Shown here one piece after another: positions 35,874-45,899 of a stretch of 64,000 nt of DNA (position 1 is the first letter of the stretch; the number at the start of each line of letters is the position of its first letter). The position numbers were made by a program, and so were the translations under genes. The stretch is from assembly GCA_024760905.1 (NCBI GenBank), contig CM045731.1, positions 55,896,125 to 55,960,124 of the forward strand, written 5' to 3'. The notes beneath the pieces are model-generated. The model did not search any database and was not told the origin of the DNA. It was given only the letters and a program-made list of their open reading frames with translations. This DNA is from Plotosus lineatus (taxonomy: Eukaryota > Chordata > Actinopteri > Siluriformes > Plotosidae).

Positions 35874-36314
35874 TCAATCAATCAACAAATCAACACTTAG
35901 AACTGTGAGAGCATGCAGAAAACCCACTTTAACCTTACCAGAAATCAGGTCTGAAGTCAAATTGACAAAATGGAGAAGAGCAAGAGAACTGCCACTTATA
36001 CCCTGTAGTAAAACATTGGAATTAGCTGAAGACTCTACAGAACAAGGCACAAAATCCTTCAAAATCAGAGATTGAAGAGCTCCAGTATCCCTCAATATAG
36101 AAATGAAAGGTAAATACTCCTTTGGAATCAGAGACCCTGAAATCTTGTTCTCCCAAACAACACTCTCCTCAGAACCACCTGGAAAGAAAGGCTTAGGCGC
36201 GATAGACACACAAGCAGTTGGAGAACCTGTGGACAGATTTCTGAATTTGAGTTTGGACTGAGAATGTGACTGCTTGTCCGAAGCATTTGAACCTGTACTA
36301 TTATGAGAACCCAC
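35874..36314 (-). pseudogene. Gypsy aspartic protease region
   Basis: FISILRDTGALQSLILKDFV holds the protease active-site loop as R-D-T-G-A, in place of the more usual D-S/T-G-A context. The following GISGSSLALLHFVNLTSDLI fits the flap side. The frame shifts at the C-terminal end toward a spacer at 35507-35881 rich in Ser and Asp. Confidence 0.65.
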
Positions 36315-36329
36315 ATGACTTGCAGTCTT

Positions 36330-37110
36330 ACCCGGGGAAAATCCCTTATGGTGAGAAAACTTGGAGAAACCCGGAGACCAAAAGCACTCTTGTGAGTCAA
36401 AATATAATCATCAGCCAACACTGCCATATCCTGTAAAACATCCATCTTTTGTTCATCCAAGTAAGTCTTGAGCTTCGAACTAGCACAATGCTTGAAATCC
36501 TCCAACAAAAACGAACTGCCTCAAACTATCAAAATCTGCAACCTTCTTCGAACTATACCATCTACCAAACAAAGTTTCCTTTTCCTTTTCCCTAGCAAAC
36601 TCCACAAACGTTTCATGGTCCCTTTTAAGAGCATTTCTGAAGTTCTGACAATAAGCTTCTGGCACTAACTCGTACACTTTCAGAAGGGTCCTTTTAACAA
36701 AATCATCATCATAACTTTGCTCTATAGAAAGGGCCGAAAATGCATGCTGAGCTTTACCCTTTAAAACGGTTTGCACTACCATTGTCTATGACTCCTTTGG
36801 CCACTTGAGGTTTTTTGCCACCTTTTCAAAATGTAGAAAATATTTATCCACCTCTTTTTCATTAAATGGTGGGACAAGTCTGGCGTTCCTTGAAAGATCG
36901 AAAGAAAAAGTGCTGAGGGAGTGGAAGAAAGTTCAATCTTTTTAAATTCAATTTCTTTTACAAATTCCAATTTCTCATTTCAATTCTTGCTGAACTCAAG
37001 CCTCAGTTTCCAATTTTCCCAATTCAATTTCTTTTTCTTTTTCAAGCTCCAATTTTTTAAAACTCCATTTCCATTCTCTTTAATTCCAAATGGTCTGAAT
37101 TTTCCTCTTT
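36330..37110 (-). pseudogene. Gypsy gag capsid (SCAN-related)
   Basis: Frames give VLKGKAQHAFSALSIEQSYD, VYELVPEAYCQNFRNALKRD, ETFVEFAREKEKETLFGRWY and then LKTYLDEQKMDVLQDMAVLA. This block is typical of Gmr1-like capsid. The vertebrate SCAN domain is known to derive from the C-terminal capsid of Gmr1-like elements, and this is the corresponding region. No clear CCHC zinc knuckle was found downstream. Frame breaks lie near 36776 and 36500. Confidence 0.7.
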
Positions 37111-37361
37111 TACCATGGTCAAAACTTCAGGATCAAATACTCTCTCATCAATATGGTCTAAGACAATCTTCAAAATTTGGAATTTTCTCATCGCAGGTTT
37201 TGCCTCAAGTTTGAAATGCTTAGAGATGACAACAAATCAGATTTGCGCAAGGCACCGACTTTTTCAGGGGTAGGGGATTCAAGAAACTCGAAGTTTAAAG
37301 ACCATTTTGCTTGTTTCACAATTAAAATATCAATAGGCATCAACAATGCCAAATGAATTCG

Positions 37362-37379
37362 ATTCCAGACGAGCCCCCA
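37362..37379 (-). other. Primer-binding site, proline tRNA type
   Basis: On the minus strand 'tgggggctcgtctggaat' lies 4 bases inside the 5' LTR. It resembles the tRNA-Pro primer site used by many retroelements, with two differences near the 3' end. Confidence 0.7.
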
Positions 37380-37828
37380 ATTTTGTTATGTATGGAATTT
37401 AGAATAGGATTATTGCCCCGTGATACCAGCAAAGCATGACAAACCATGACATACAATATATACAATTTAATAGTATGAACAAAAGGCAGAACAATAACTT
37501 ACAGCTTAGAGCTAAACAAAAATACAAATTGAACAAGGGCCCCAAAACAATAAAGATAGTCACCAAGCAACTACAGTGTAATTTAGAGACAGCGTGTGCG
37601 GGCAGTAAGGCTTGGAATTTCCCATATCGAAAGAAACAAATGATAAAAAATCCTCGCGTTCGCTATGGGTGAGTGCGGAGGATGGACCTAGGGTGATGGA
37701 GTCTTGAACGACGGAACTTGGACAAAGCGAGTTGGCTGACCCGCCTGAGATGGGTTGCCTTAGATGATCTGTGCGCCGGAGAGACTCCTTAGGTGATCTG
37801 TGTCAGCTGGTCGGCAATGGATCCTATA

Positions 37829-39382
37829 TACTAGTCCTTCTCAAAAAATTAGCATATTGGGATAAAGTTCGTTATTTTCTGTAATGTACTGATAAAAATT
37901 AAACTTTCATATATTTTAGATTCATTGCACACTAACTGAAATATTTCAGGTCTTTTATTGTTTTAATACTGATGATTTTGGCATACAGCTCATGAAAACC
38001 CAAAATTCCTATCTCAAATAATTAGCATATCATGAAAAGGTACTCTAAACAAGCTATTAACCTAATCAAATGAAACAATGAATTAATTCTAAACACCTGC
38101 AAAAGATTCCTGAAGCTTTTAAAAACTCCCAGCCTGGTTCATTACTCAAAACCGCAATCATGGGTAAGACTGCCGACCTGACTGCTGTCCAGAAGGCCAT
38201 CATTGACACCCTCAAGCAAGAGGGTAAGACACAGAAAGAAATCTCTGACTGAATAGGCTGTTCCCAGAGTGCTGTATCAAGGCAACTCAATGGGACGTCT
38301 ATGGGAAGGAAAAAGTGTGGCAGAAAACGCTGCACAACCAGAAGAGGTGACCGGACCCTGAGGAAGATTGTGGAGAAGGGCCGATTCCAGACCTTGGGGG
38401 AGCTGTGGAAGCAGTGGACTGGGCTACAGGTGCTGCATTCCCCAGGTCAAGTCACTTTTGAACCAGAAACAGCGGCAGAAGCACCTGACCTGGGCTACAG
38501 AGAAGCAGCACTGGACTGTTGCTCAGTGGTCCAAAGTACTTTTTTCGGATGAAAGCAAATTTTGCATGTCATTCGGAAATCAAGGTGCCAGAGTCTGGAG
38601 GAAGACTGGGAAGAAGGAAATGCCAAAATGCCCGAAGTCCAGTGTCAAGTACCCACAGTCAGTGATGGTCTGGGGTGCCATATCAGCTGCAGGTGTTGGT
38701 CCACTGTATTTTATCAAGGGCAGGGTCAATGCAGCTAGCTATCAGGAGATTTTGGATTCATGCTTCCATCTGCTGAAAAGTTGTATGGAGATGAAGATTT
38801 CATTTTTCAGCATGACCTGGCACCTGCTCACAGTGCCAAAACCACTGCTAAATGGTTTACTGACCATGGTATTACTGTGCTCAATTGGCCTGCCAACTCT
38901 CCTGATCTGAACCCCATAGAGAATCTGTGGGATATTGTGAAGAGAAAGTTGAGAGACACCAGACCCAACACTGTGGATGAGCTTAAGGCCGCTATCGAAG
39001 CATCCTGGGCCTCCATAACACCTCAGCAGCTCCACAGGCTGATTGCCTCCATGCCACGCCACATTGAAGCAGTCATTTCTGCAAAAGGATTCCCGACCAA
39101 ATATTGAGTGCATAACTGAACATAATTATTTGAAGGTTGACTTTTTTGTATTAAAAGCACTTTTTTTATTGGTCTGATGAAATATGCTATTTTTTGAGAT
39201 AGGGATTTTTGGTTTTTCTTTACTTTTTTGCCAAAATTATTAATATTAAAACAATAAAAGGCTTGAACTACTTTAGTTGTGTGTAATAAATCTAAAATAT
39301 ATGAAAGTCTAATGTTTATCAGTACATTACAGAAAATAATGAACTTCATCACAATATGCTAATTTTTTGAGAAGGACTAGTA
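37829..39382 (+). mobile_element. Tc1-like transposon family A, copy 3 (inside LTR)
   Basis: A 1550-bp element (37831-39380) with complete ends 'ctagtccttctcaaaa' and '...gaaggactag', flanked by TA at 37829-37830 and 39381-39382. The uninterrupted LTR copy shows the empty site. The 5' terminal repeat has the 'cagctcatgaaaaccc' variant and the 3' repeat the 'aaaaaagtaaagaaaaacc' type (complement), as in copies 1 and 4. Confidence 0.93.
38160..39107 (+). pseudogene. Tc1-A copy 3 transposase, broken
   Basis: It starts [20 protein letters not shown], with a stop (SD*IG) in the DNA-binding region near 38248. It carries the family-wide frameshift after WKQWTG and a further small deletion after YQEIL near 38753 that shifts the last third. 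D-D-E motifs [14 protein letters not shown] and NPIENLW are all present across the frames. Confidence 0.87.
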
Positions 39383-40064
39383 TAACCTCCCCAAAGTTCT
39401 AGAAAGTTCCATTCTAGAATTTTCTAAATCACCTGACCTGCCACCAGGGCGCATGCAAGGTTCCCTAATGGAAAATTCTAGACCCAAAGCAGCTGAGTCA
39501 TACCATGTCACTCTTTACAGCTCACTTAACTGAATATAATTTCTACAACATTATATTTATATTTACATTTATACATTTATTTACATGCCTGTAACAATTG
39601 GTTTTCTGTTATTTCTTATCTAATAATTGTTTCCTCAAACAAACTTTTCAGTTTATGAGCTTGACCTCGGAACAGAATAAATTCATAAACCAAGGTACCA
39701 CTGTAATAGGATTAATCACGATTACCTCACCTTTTAACACGGGGCAATTACTTTTTCACAGAGGTTTATGTAGGTTTGGATAGTATTTTTCTTTTAAGAA
39801 ATAAAAACAACAACACTGCATATTTTTGAATACTTGGGTTATCTTTGTGTAATGTTTAAATTTGTTTGATAATCTGAAAAAGTTAAGTGCGACAAAGGTT
39901 GAAAAAAACGTAAAAAAAAATCAGTAAGGGACAAAAACCTTTGCACAGCACTGAACACTCATTATTTAGTTATTATCCATACCACCTCATTCTCATACAC
40001 ACATGTACACACGGTTTATGCTACACGAACACTAAAAGATATCGTCGTCATCTTTATCATCAGC

Positions 40065-40700
40065 TTCTTTTTCTTAATCCAGGTTTTGGTCGCTTGGACA
40101 GCGGCCTAAGCAATGAGGTCCAGTGGTCCCTCTCCCTAGCCAATTCCTCCAGCTCTTCCAGGGGGACACTGCGGTGTTCCCAGAACAGCCGAGAGACATA
40201 GCTCCTCCAGCGTGTTCTAGGTCGACCCCGGGGTCTCTTCCAGGTCGAACATGCCTTAAACGCCACATCAAGGAGGCATATGGGAGGCATTCTAACCGGA
40301 TGCCTGAGCCACCTCAGCTGGCTCCTCTCAATGAGGAGGAGCAGATATTCTACTCTGAGCTCCTCCCGCATGGCTGAGTTTAAGGGAGAGCCCTGCCCCC
40401 CAGTGAAGAAAGCTCATTTCAGCTGCTTGTATCCGCAATCTTGTTCTTTCAGTCACTACCCGAAGCTCGTGACCATAGATGAGGATTGGAATGTAGACTG
40501 ACTGTCAAATTGAAAGCTTTGCTTTGTGGTTAAGCTCCCTCTTCTTCACAATGGACCGGTAAAAGCTCCACTTTACGGCAGAGTCTGCAGCGATCTGCCT
40601 GTCAATCTTCCACTCCATCCTTCCCTCACTCGTGAACAAGACCTCGAGATACTTGAACTCGATTCGGAATGGGTTGGTTGGCCAAATCAAAGAACTTTAA
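40065..40700 (-). pseudogene. LINE ORF2 C-terminal fragment, clade uncertain
   Basis: Minus-strand frames give FKYLEVLFTSEGRMEWKIDR, KKRELNHKAKLSI, then LLLIERSQLRWLRHPVRMPP and RGRPRTRWRSYVSRLFWE. This C-terminal region is very common in fish LINEs downstream of the RT. Frameshifts are present and RT motifs are not. It sits just beyond the right end of Tc1-B. Confidence 0.65.
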
Positions 40701-41075
40701 AGAGCACTACAAGGAAGAAATGAGAAAACCAGGAATACACAGGAAGCCCAGTTTGGCCTCCCAGAATGTCTCATTTAAATACATTTGAACCTATAATTTG
40801 TGACAGACTGAGATGAGAAGGAGTGAATATGAATGTATGCATTGTTAATACAATTAATGACAAAGAGGCCACACCTCTAGCTCCACCATTTTCTCAATAA
40901 ACAGGCTACAACTTCCAGAATCTTTCCCACTCTTTCTTTTTTCAGTTGTGATTCAGCTTCCACACCCATCATCTGTTCATGTTCTGTCTAATATTCATCA
41001 AGAGTCATCAGTTAATCAGAAGCACTAAAAATCTTGCCCTTTGCACATTTTACCATTTTTTCACTCTCTCACTCA
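40701..41075. other. No recognisable feature
   Basis: Non-coding sequence without repeat or exon signatures that I recognise. Confidence 0.4.
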
Positions 41076-41079
41076 CTTA

Positions 41080-41187
41080 CTGAACAGTTTAATTGCATTT
41101 GGACCAAATGGAGGCTGGAGTCTATCTTATCTGACTCTGGGCAAAGACTGGGTACAGTCTGAACAGCTTGCTACACCATTACAAGGC

Positions 41188-41225
<38 letters not shown>

Positions 41226-41240
41226 CCATTTACAATGTCA
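41080..41240 (-). repeat. Dispersed repeat family B with (CA)n
   Basis: The 3' part of family B on the minus strand ('ggaggctggagtctatctta', 'gggtacagtctgaacagctt'), with (CA)n at 41190-41222 at the usual internal position before 'aaaaccattta'. Confidence 0.65.
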
Positions 41241-41453
41241 ATGAAACGAAACATACTCATATTATGTTTTTCACCCAAGATTTGTTTCTAATAATATCAG
41301 TTGTTTTGCTTCCAACAATAATTATATTTATAAATAATTTTATTTGACAGAAAGTCACAATAACATTTTATTATACTGCAGTTATATGCAAGTGAAGAAT
41401 ATATATGCCCGCATGATTTTACATCAGAAAAGATCTGAACAATCAACCAGCAA

Positions 41454-41498
<45 letters not shown>
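41454..41498. repeat. (ATA)n microsatellite
   Basis: A pure ATA trinucleotide run of about 15 units. Confidence 0.9.
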
Positions 41499-41500
<2 letters not shown>

Positions 41501-41629
41501 CATTTAAAGAAACAAAAAAACTATAGGAACAAAAGTCATGCATATGCAAAACTAAATCTCCAAATATCAGAAGGTACACCTTTGACAATTCAATTTTTTT
41601 TCTTCATCCCTTTTCAAAGCATTTAATTC

Positions 41630-41865
41630 TATCAGGGTTGCAGAGAGGCTGGAGCCCATCTCAGCCTGCTCTGAGGAAATACCATAAAGAGTTTTTTGGG
41701 CTTCCCAAAGATATGTACATTGGGTGAATTGGTGAACTGGGGTGTGAATGTGAGTGTGAATGTTTGTTTCTGTGTTGGGCCTTCAACAGAGTGGTGAACT
41801 GTCCAAGGTATATCCTGCCTTTGCCCAAAAGTCAGTTGAGATAGGTGACCCAAGTAGGATTCAAT
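41630..41865 (-). repeat. Dispersed repeat family B
   Basis: A mixed, diverged copy: 'ggttgcagagaggctggagc' matches the minus-strand 3' end, and 'gaatgtgagtgtgaatgttt' the body. The pieces may be rearranged. Confidence 0.5.
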
Positions 41866-42162
41866 CAAATATCTGGTCTTATTTCACTGATTTATCTCAA
41901 TATAAATTATATTTTTATCAATGCATACTAACAGTATTTGTATTCAACTTACAAGAAACAACATTGTTGTTATAAGTGCCAGTCACAAATCTGGACACAG
42001 AAGTGTTGTCTCATGGTTCCAACTAAGATTAATGTTGTACAATTCATCAATCAACATGAAATATTTCAAAATACACCACATCCACCTCTCCTCTCCCTCA
42101 AGAACACACCCTTTTACTTACAAGACCCTTAAGACACTTGGCTGGGAGGTCCCGAACAAATG

Positions 42163-42163
42163 A

Positions 42164-42242
<79 letters not shown>
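42163..42242. repeat. (TG)40 microsatellite
   Basis: An uninterrupted TG run of about 80 bp, likely length-polymorphic. Confidence 0.95.
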
Positions 42243-42245
<3 letters not shown>

Positions 42246-42774
42246 AAACATATCCAGGCATGTGTTCGTGAAAGTAGCAGAAAGGTAGGCAGCACAAATA
42301 GCAGGTATCCAAGGTTACATTTATTAGATTCAGTTTCAGCAAGAAACACACAGATCGAATACACTCAGACATCAAAACTACAGAAAACCGTCAGGTAAGA
42401 GCTGAAGAGCTGTTTATTTTTAATCCTGTTTCAGGTCCAGGTTATGGAATTTCTAGTAAAAACGGAGGCTGTAATCATGACTTTGAGTAGCTTGTGTGTG
42501 TTAAGAGTTCAAAGACTGGATGTACTCATGTAAAAAGCACCTTGTTTGTTTCTCAGTAGGGACGTGTTTAAATCAAGTTGTTTTCTACTACTACAATTAA
42601 TAACACAAGATAAAAATAAATGTATGTAGTGCTGACAAAATGGTTTTGTGTTTTTAAGTTTGTCATGAAATATTTCCAGTGTACTGTATTACATAATTAG
42701 GTTTGATTTACAGCCGGTGTGTGCGTTCTTTAATGACGCCATGATTTGTGATATATTAAGTAATTCTATGTGTA

Positions 42775-43200
42775 CCAAGACAGCATGGTAGCATAATGGT
42801 TACCATATTCTCCTCAGAGCAGGAAGGTTCTGAATTCGAGTGAGGGCGTTTTCTGTGTCGTGTTCGGATGTTCTCCTTGTGCTTGTATGGGGCCGGTGGC
42901 ATAGTGATTAGGGTGCTGTGCTCATGATCAGGAGCTTGTGAGTTCGAATCCCACTGAGACCCTCACTGTGCTAAGACCCCTGGGCAAGGCCTCAACCACA
43001 AGTTTGCCTTTGTTCACCCAGCAGTATAAATGGGTCCCATCCAGGGGGAGTTGAACTCCTGGTCGCTTCACACTATGGAAACTGGGGATAAGCACCGGCC
43101 TGATGAGCCAAGAGACTCGGGTGTAAAAACCCAACAGACTTTACCTTTTTACCTTTACCTTGTATGGGTTTCTTCCCATAGTCCAAAGCTTTGCAATATA
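42775..43200 (+). repeat. Dispersed repeat family B, split by SINE C
   Basis: The head and body up to 'ccttgtgcttgtatggg' are followed by a 267-bp SINE, then the body resumes 'gggtttcttcccatagtcca'. The join across the SINE reproduces the family order. Confidence 0.75.
42882..43168 (+). mobile_element. Second tRNA-derived SINE family (C)
   Basis: The element lies at about 42892-43158 between 10-bp duplications 'cttgtatggg' (42882-42891, 43159-43168). The A box is 'tggcatagtgattag' and the B box 'gagttcgaatcccac'. The tail ends in repeated 'tttacc' units, a LINE-style repeat tail. Head and body are unlike family A. Confidence 0.8.
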
Positions 43201-43550
43201 AAAACATGATATGCAGCTGGAATTGTGCCACTAGCATTTGCTGTGCTGTCTATACTGGCCAGGATCACGTTAAGCACAAGGTCTATCCTGGTTTATTGTG
43301 TTGATAAATATTACATCATACTACATGAGAATGACAAGCGTTCTGGGTGGTTTGCTTTAAAGGGGATTGTAGACATTATTATTAATTTAGTAATTTTACT
43401 GATTGGTCAAAAGCCATTGAATAATTCTTGGTATTGCATCATTGCCATAGGATAATTATAGTATTGCATTACTGTCATGGGATAAGTTAAATGTTTTTGT
43501 ACTGTACTGGCACATGCAATGCAGCGCCATGGAAACATTTATTTATTCAT
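43201..43550. other. No recognisable feature
   Basis: An open frame at 43225-43455 looks hydrophobic but has no splice context, paralogue or motif. I treat it as chance. Confidence 0.35.
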
Positions 43551-43554
43551 TTTG

Positions 43555-43830
43555 TGAACTGCTTAATCATAATTAGGGTCACAAGGAGGTTGGCACCCAT
43601 CCCAGCTATTGTAGGGCCCACACACACAACCATTTACACTCACACTTAGGGGAGATTTGGAACTGCCAATTAGCCTACTGTCCATGTTTTTGGAGTGTGG
43701 GAGGAAACCCATAAAAGTATGGGGAATGGAGCATGCAAACCCCACACAGAAACACCCAAGGTGGGAATCGAACCCAAGTCATCTTGATGTGAGGCCGACA
43801 CGCTAATCTCTATGCCACCATGCCGTTTAT
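43555..43830 (-). repeat. Dispersed repeat family B, well-preserved copy
   Basis: A nearly full minus-strand copy. Its tRNA-like head reads in complement 'cggcatggtggcatagagat' and 'gggttcgattcccacc', followed by the body and by 'gctgggatgggtgccaacct'. Confidence 0.7.
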
Positions 43831-43839
43831 TATAAATAA

Positions 43840-44520
43840 TGAAACAATTATACAGTTCAGCTTTCTTATAAATAATAGAGAGTTATTTGGTTTCAGCCCC
43901 TGCGGATAGCAGTCCCTCACCCGAATAATTCCCTAGATCATGTTCCAATAAACCTGGCTATTTTGTGATAATCACTGATTCAGAAATCTTGGAATGTCAA
44001 TAAAATGCTGAACAAAATTTATAAAAGCTATGCAGAATAAAATAATTTAAAAACTTATGCGAATGAATGAGTTTCAAAAAATTATGTAATGGAGCACGTT
44101 GTAATGCTTCATAAAAATTATGTAATGGAGCATTGTCACACTTTTAAAATGTACAAATAAGCCATAATAATCTTATCTTAGTCTGCTATTATGATGGTAA
44201 CATACAGTATATGCCTCACCTGTATCCAAAAAATCCAAGATGGTACCCTCGAGGGTGACGTCTCGGAGTTCTCAGAGTCAAATTGTTTCTTTGTTTGTTT
44301 TAATTTGTTTTGTATGTTGTTTTTGTTTGTTTGTTTTTTTGCACTATGCTCGTCTATGACCGTGCGACCTTACTACAGTTATGAGAGCACAGTCCTTTTG
44401 GACATTTAGAACTGAGCACGCTTATCTCCTATCCTGAGCTAATCCTGAGCTAATATGGTACCGCAGCTCAATGCTAGCCGCACCCTGGTAACAATAAATC
44501 CAATACAATAAATCAGACGT
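43840..44520. other. No clear feature; small tandem duplication
   Basis: The only structure noticed is a local direct repeat, 'aaaattatgtaatggagca' at about 44078 and again at about 44115. Confidence 0.4.
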
Positions 44521-44544
44521 GGCAGGTGGGGAGGGGCTGAACGA

Positions 44545-45060
44545 TGACTCCGGTACTTGGTTAGCAGTGGAAGGTTAGCACTCCCGATCATATTACTTGT
44601 AAATGTTCAGTCTCGGCGAAACAAGATAGACCAGCTTCATGCTCAGATTGCAGCATGGAGGGATCTACAGGACTGCTCCATGCTGTGTTTCTGTGAAACA
44701 TGGCTCGAGGAGAGTGCACCCAACGAGGCGACTACACCAGCCAGCTACACGGCCTTCAAAGAGGACCATTTTATTTTTATTACTTTTATTATTATTATTA
44801 TTATTATTATATTGTTTACTGGGTCTGTGTAAGGTCCCTTAAACATAGAATTTTTAATGTATTTATTTTATAGCAGTTTTTGTGTTGCTGATTTGAGCCT
44901 TCTTTTCTGTTTGTAACTTGACTCCTTGAACAATCTAGGTGGTGCTGTTCATCGGCGACGCACATTGTAATAACACAACGTCACCAAAATTTCCTCCGGG
45001 ATAATAAAGTATTATCTTATTTTATCTCATCTTATCTTATCTTATCTTATCTTATGTATA
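44545..45060 (+). mobile_element. L2/CR1-group LINE, internally deleted
   Basis: The endonuclease start (LPIILLVNVQSRRNKIDQLH, LCFCETWLEESAPNEATTP) is joined through a (TTA)n run to the 3' UTR. The end is 'cctccgggataataaagtat' plus repeated 'cttat' units, the short-repeat tail typical of this group. The 3' UTR from 44814 matches the complement of 58030-58230. All of the RT is missing. Confidence 0.7.
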
Positions 45061-45670
45061 TAATGGAGATATCCACCTAACCTTCAGCAAATAATCATCA
45101 TATACACTGAAGTTGACTGTTCTCTGAGACTCCAGATTCCTGTGAGCTAAAACACTATGTACTGTCTCAGCATGACTCAGAGCTTATGTACATAGTCTGA
45201 GCATTTGTTTCTGAAGCATTAGTTTTGTCACTGTGATGTTCTCTTGGTGATCAGTGACAGGAGGTAAAAAAAAAAAAGGTGTGGCGTAGAGGAGGATGAA
45301 AAACATTTGGAATACTTAAAGAGTGACGCATATGGTGACCTTGTGTTGTAGTTGTAACAAATTCATCACACAGTGTTATAGTACTAGAATAAATGTATGT
45401 ATAAGTAAATAAATAAATAAATAAACATGATTATGAGAATTGTTGTTTTTTTATTTTTATAAATTAAATCTAAATAAAGAATTTCAGAGCAAATTTGCTC
45501 CAGAAATAGGTTGAAGAACAATAATATAACATTCTGGACTTTAGTTGTAGTGATCTCCGAATAAGGAGGTCAGGAAATGAAAAAATTAATGTTATGTAAC
45601 CCAACCACTTCATTCACCTTTTACTCTAAGGCTCCTCACGGTGTAACAAGATTTACAACATTCCCGGAAC
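45061..45670. other. No recognisable feature
   Basis: AT-rich non-coding sequence with short A-rich and AAAT-rich runs near 45270 and 45405. Confidence 0.4.
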
Positions 45671-45899
45671 TAAATACGGCGGCATGATGGTCTGGCAGTT
45701 AGCATGTCTCTCATACCAGAAAGGTCCTGGGTTAGAATTCTGAGTTCGGGTTTTTCTGTGTGGAATTTGCATGTTCTCACTGTGCTTGCAGGGTTTCCTC
45801 AAGATCTTCCAGTTTACTCCTACAGTCCATTAGGTTAATTGGCTCTTGGTGTGGATGTGGTTCTGAATGGCTGTGTATGTGTTTGTGTTGCCCTGTGAT

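Larger units (their letters stand above)
31996..39596 (-). mobile_element. Gmr1-like Ty3/Gypsy LTR retrotransposon
   Basis: A complete but decayed LTR element on the minus strand. LTRs start TGTTA and end TAACA, with a 4-bp 'attg' duplication (31992-31995 and 39597-39600). A primer-binding site lies inside the 5' LTR and a purine tract inside the 3' LTR. Domain order on the coding strand is gag, protease, integrase with GPY/F, reverse transcriptase, RNase H. Integrase before RT is the Ty1/copia order, but the sequences are Gypsy-type; this combination defines the Gmr1-like group of deuterostome elements (established knowledge). All domains carry frameshifts. Confidence 0.88.
37384..39596 (-). 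repeat. 5' LTR of the Gypsy element, split by Tc1-A copy 3
   Basis: Same LTR as 31996-32614, with Tc1-A copy 3 inserted at the TA within 'tatata|ctag'. The downstream half resumes with 'taacctccccaaagttctag'. The insertion therefore came after both LTRs were made. Confidence 0.88.
31190..39705. mobile_element. Tigger (pogo)-like element inside Tc1-B
   Basis: Inverted ends 'cagtgataccttgacttacg' at 31192 and the complement 'cagtggtaccttggtttatg' ending 39703. They are flanked by TA at 31190-31191 and 39704-39705. Own sequence is only about 31192-31991 plus 39601-39703; the rest is a hAT MITE and a Gypsy element. No transposase frame was recognised, so it was probably a non-autonomous member before the later insertions. 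A (TTA)n run lies at about 31858-31892. Confidence 0.8.
29964..39953 (-). mobile_element. Tc1-like transposon family B, copy 1, containing nested elements
   Basis: Ends 'cagtgctatgcc' at 29964 and, in complement, 'cagtgctgtgc' ending 39953. Both have inner repeats ending near 'aagtaattgccccc' / 'ggggcaattactttttcaca'. The two halves (29964-31191 and 39704-39953) are separated by a Tigger element with its own cargo. Without inserts the element would be about 1.5 kb. This family is distinct in sequence from Tc1-A. Another fragment lies at 50140. Confidence 0.85.

Noticed and set aside
43225..43455. Hydrophobic 76-codon frame
   Set aside because: No splice sites, conserved neighbour or repeat copy to support it; composition reflects AT-rich sequence.
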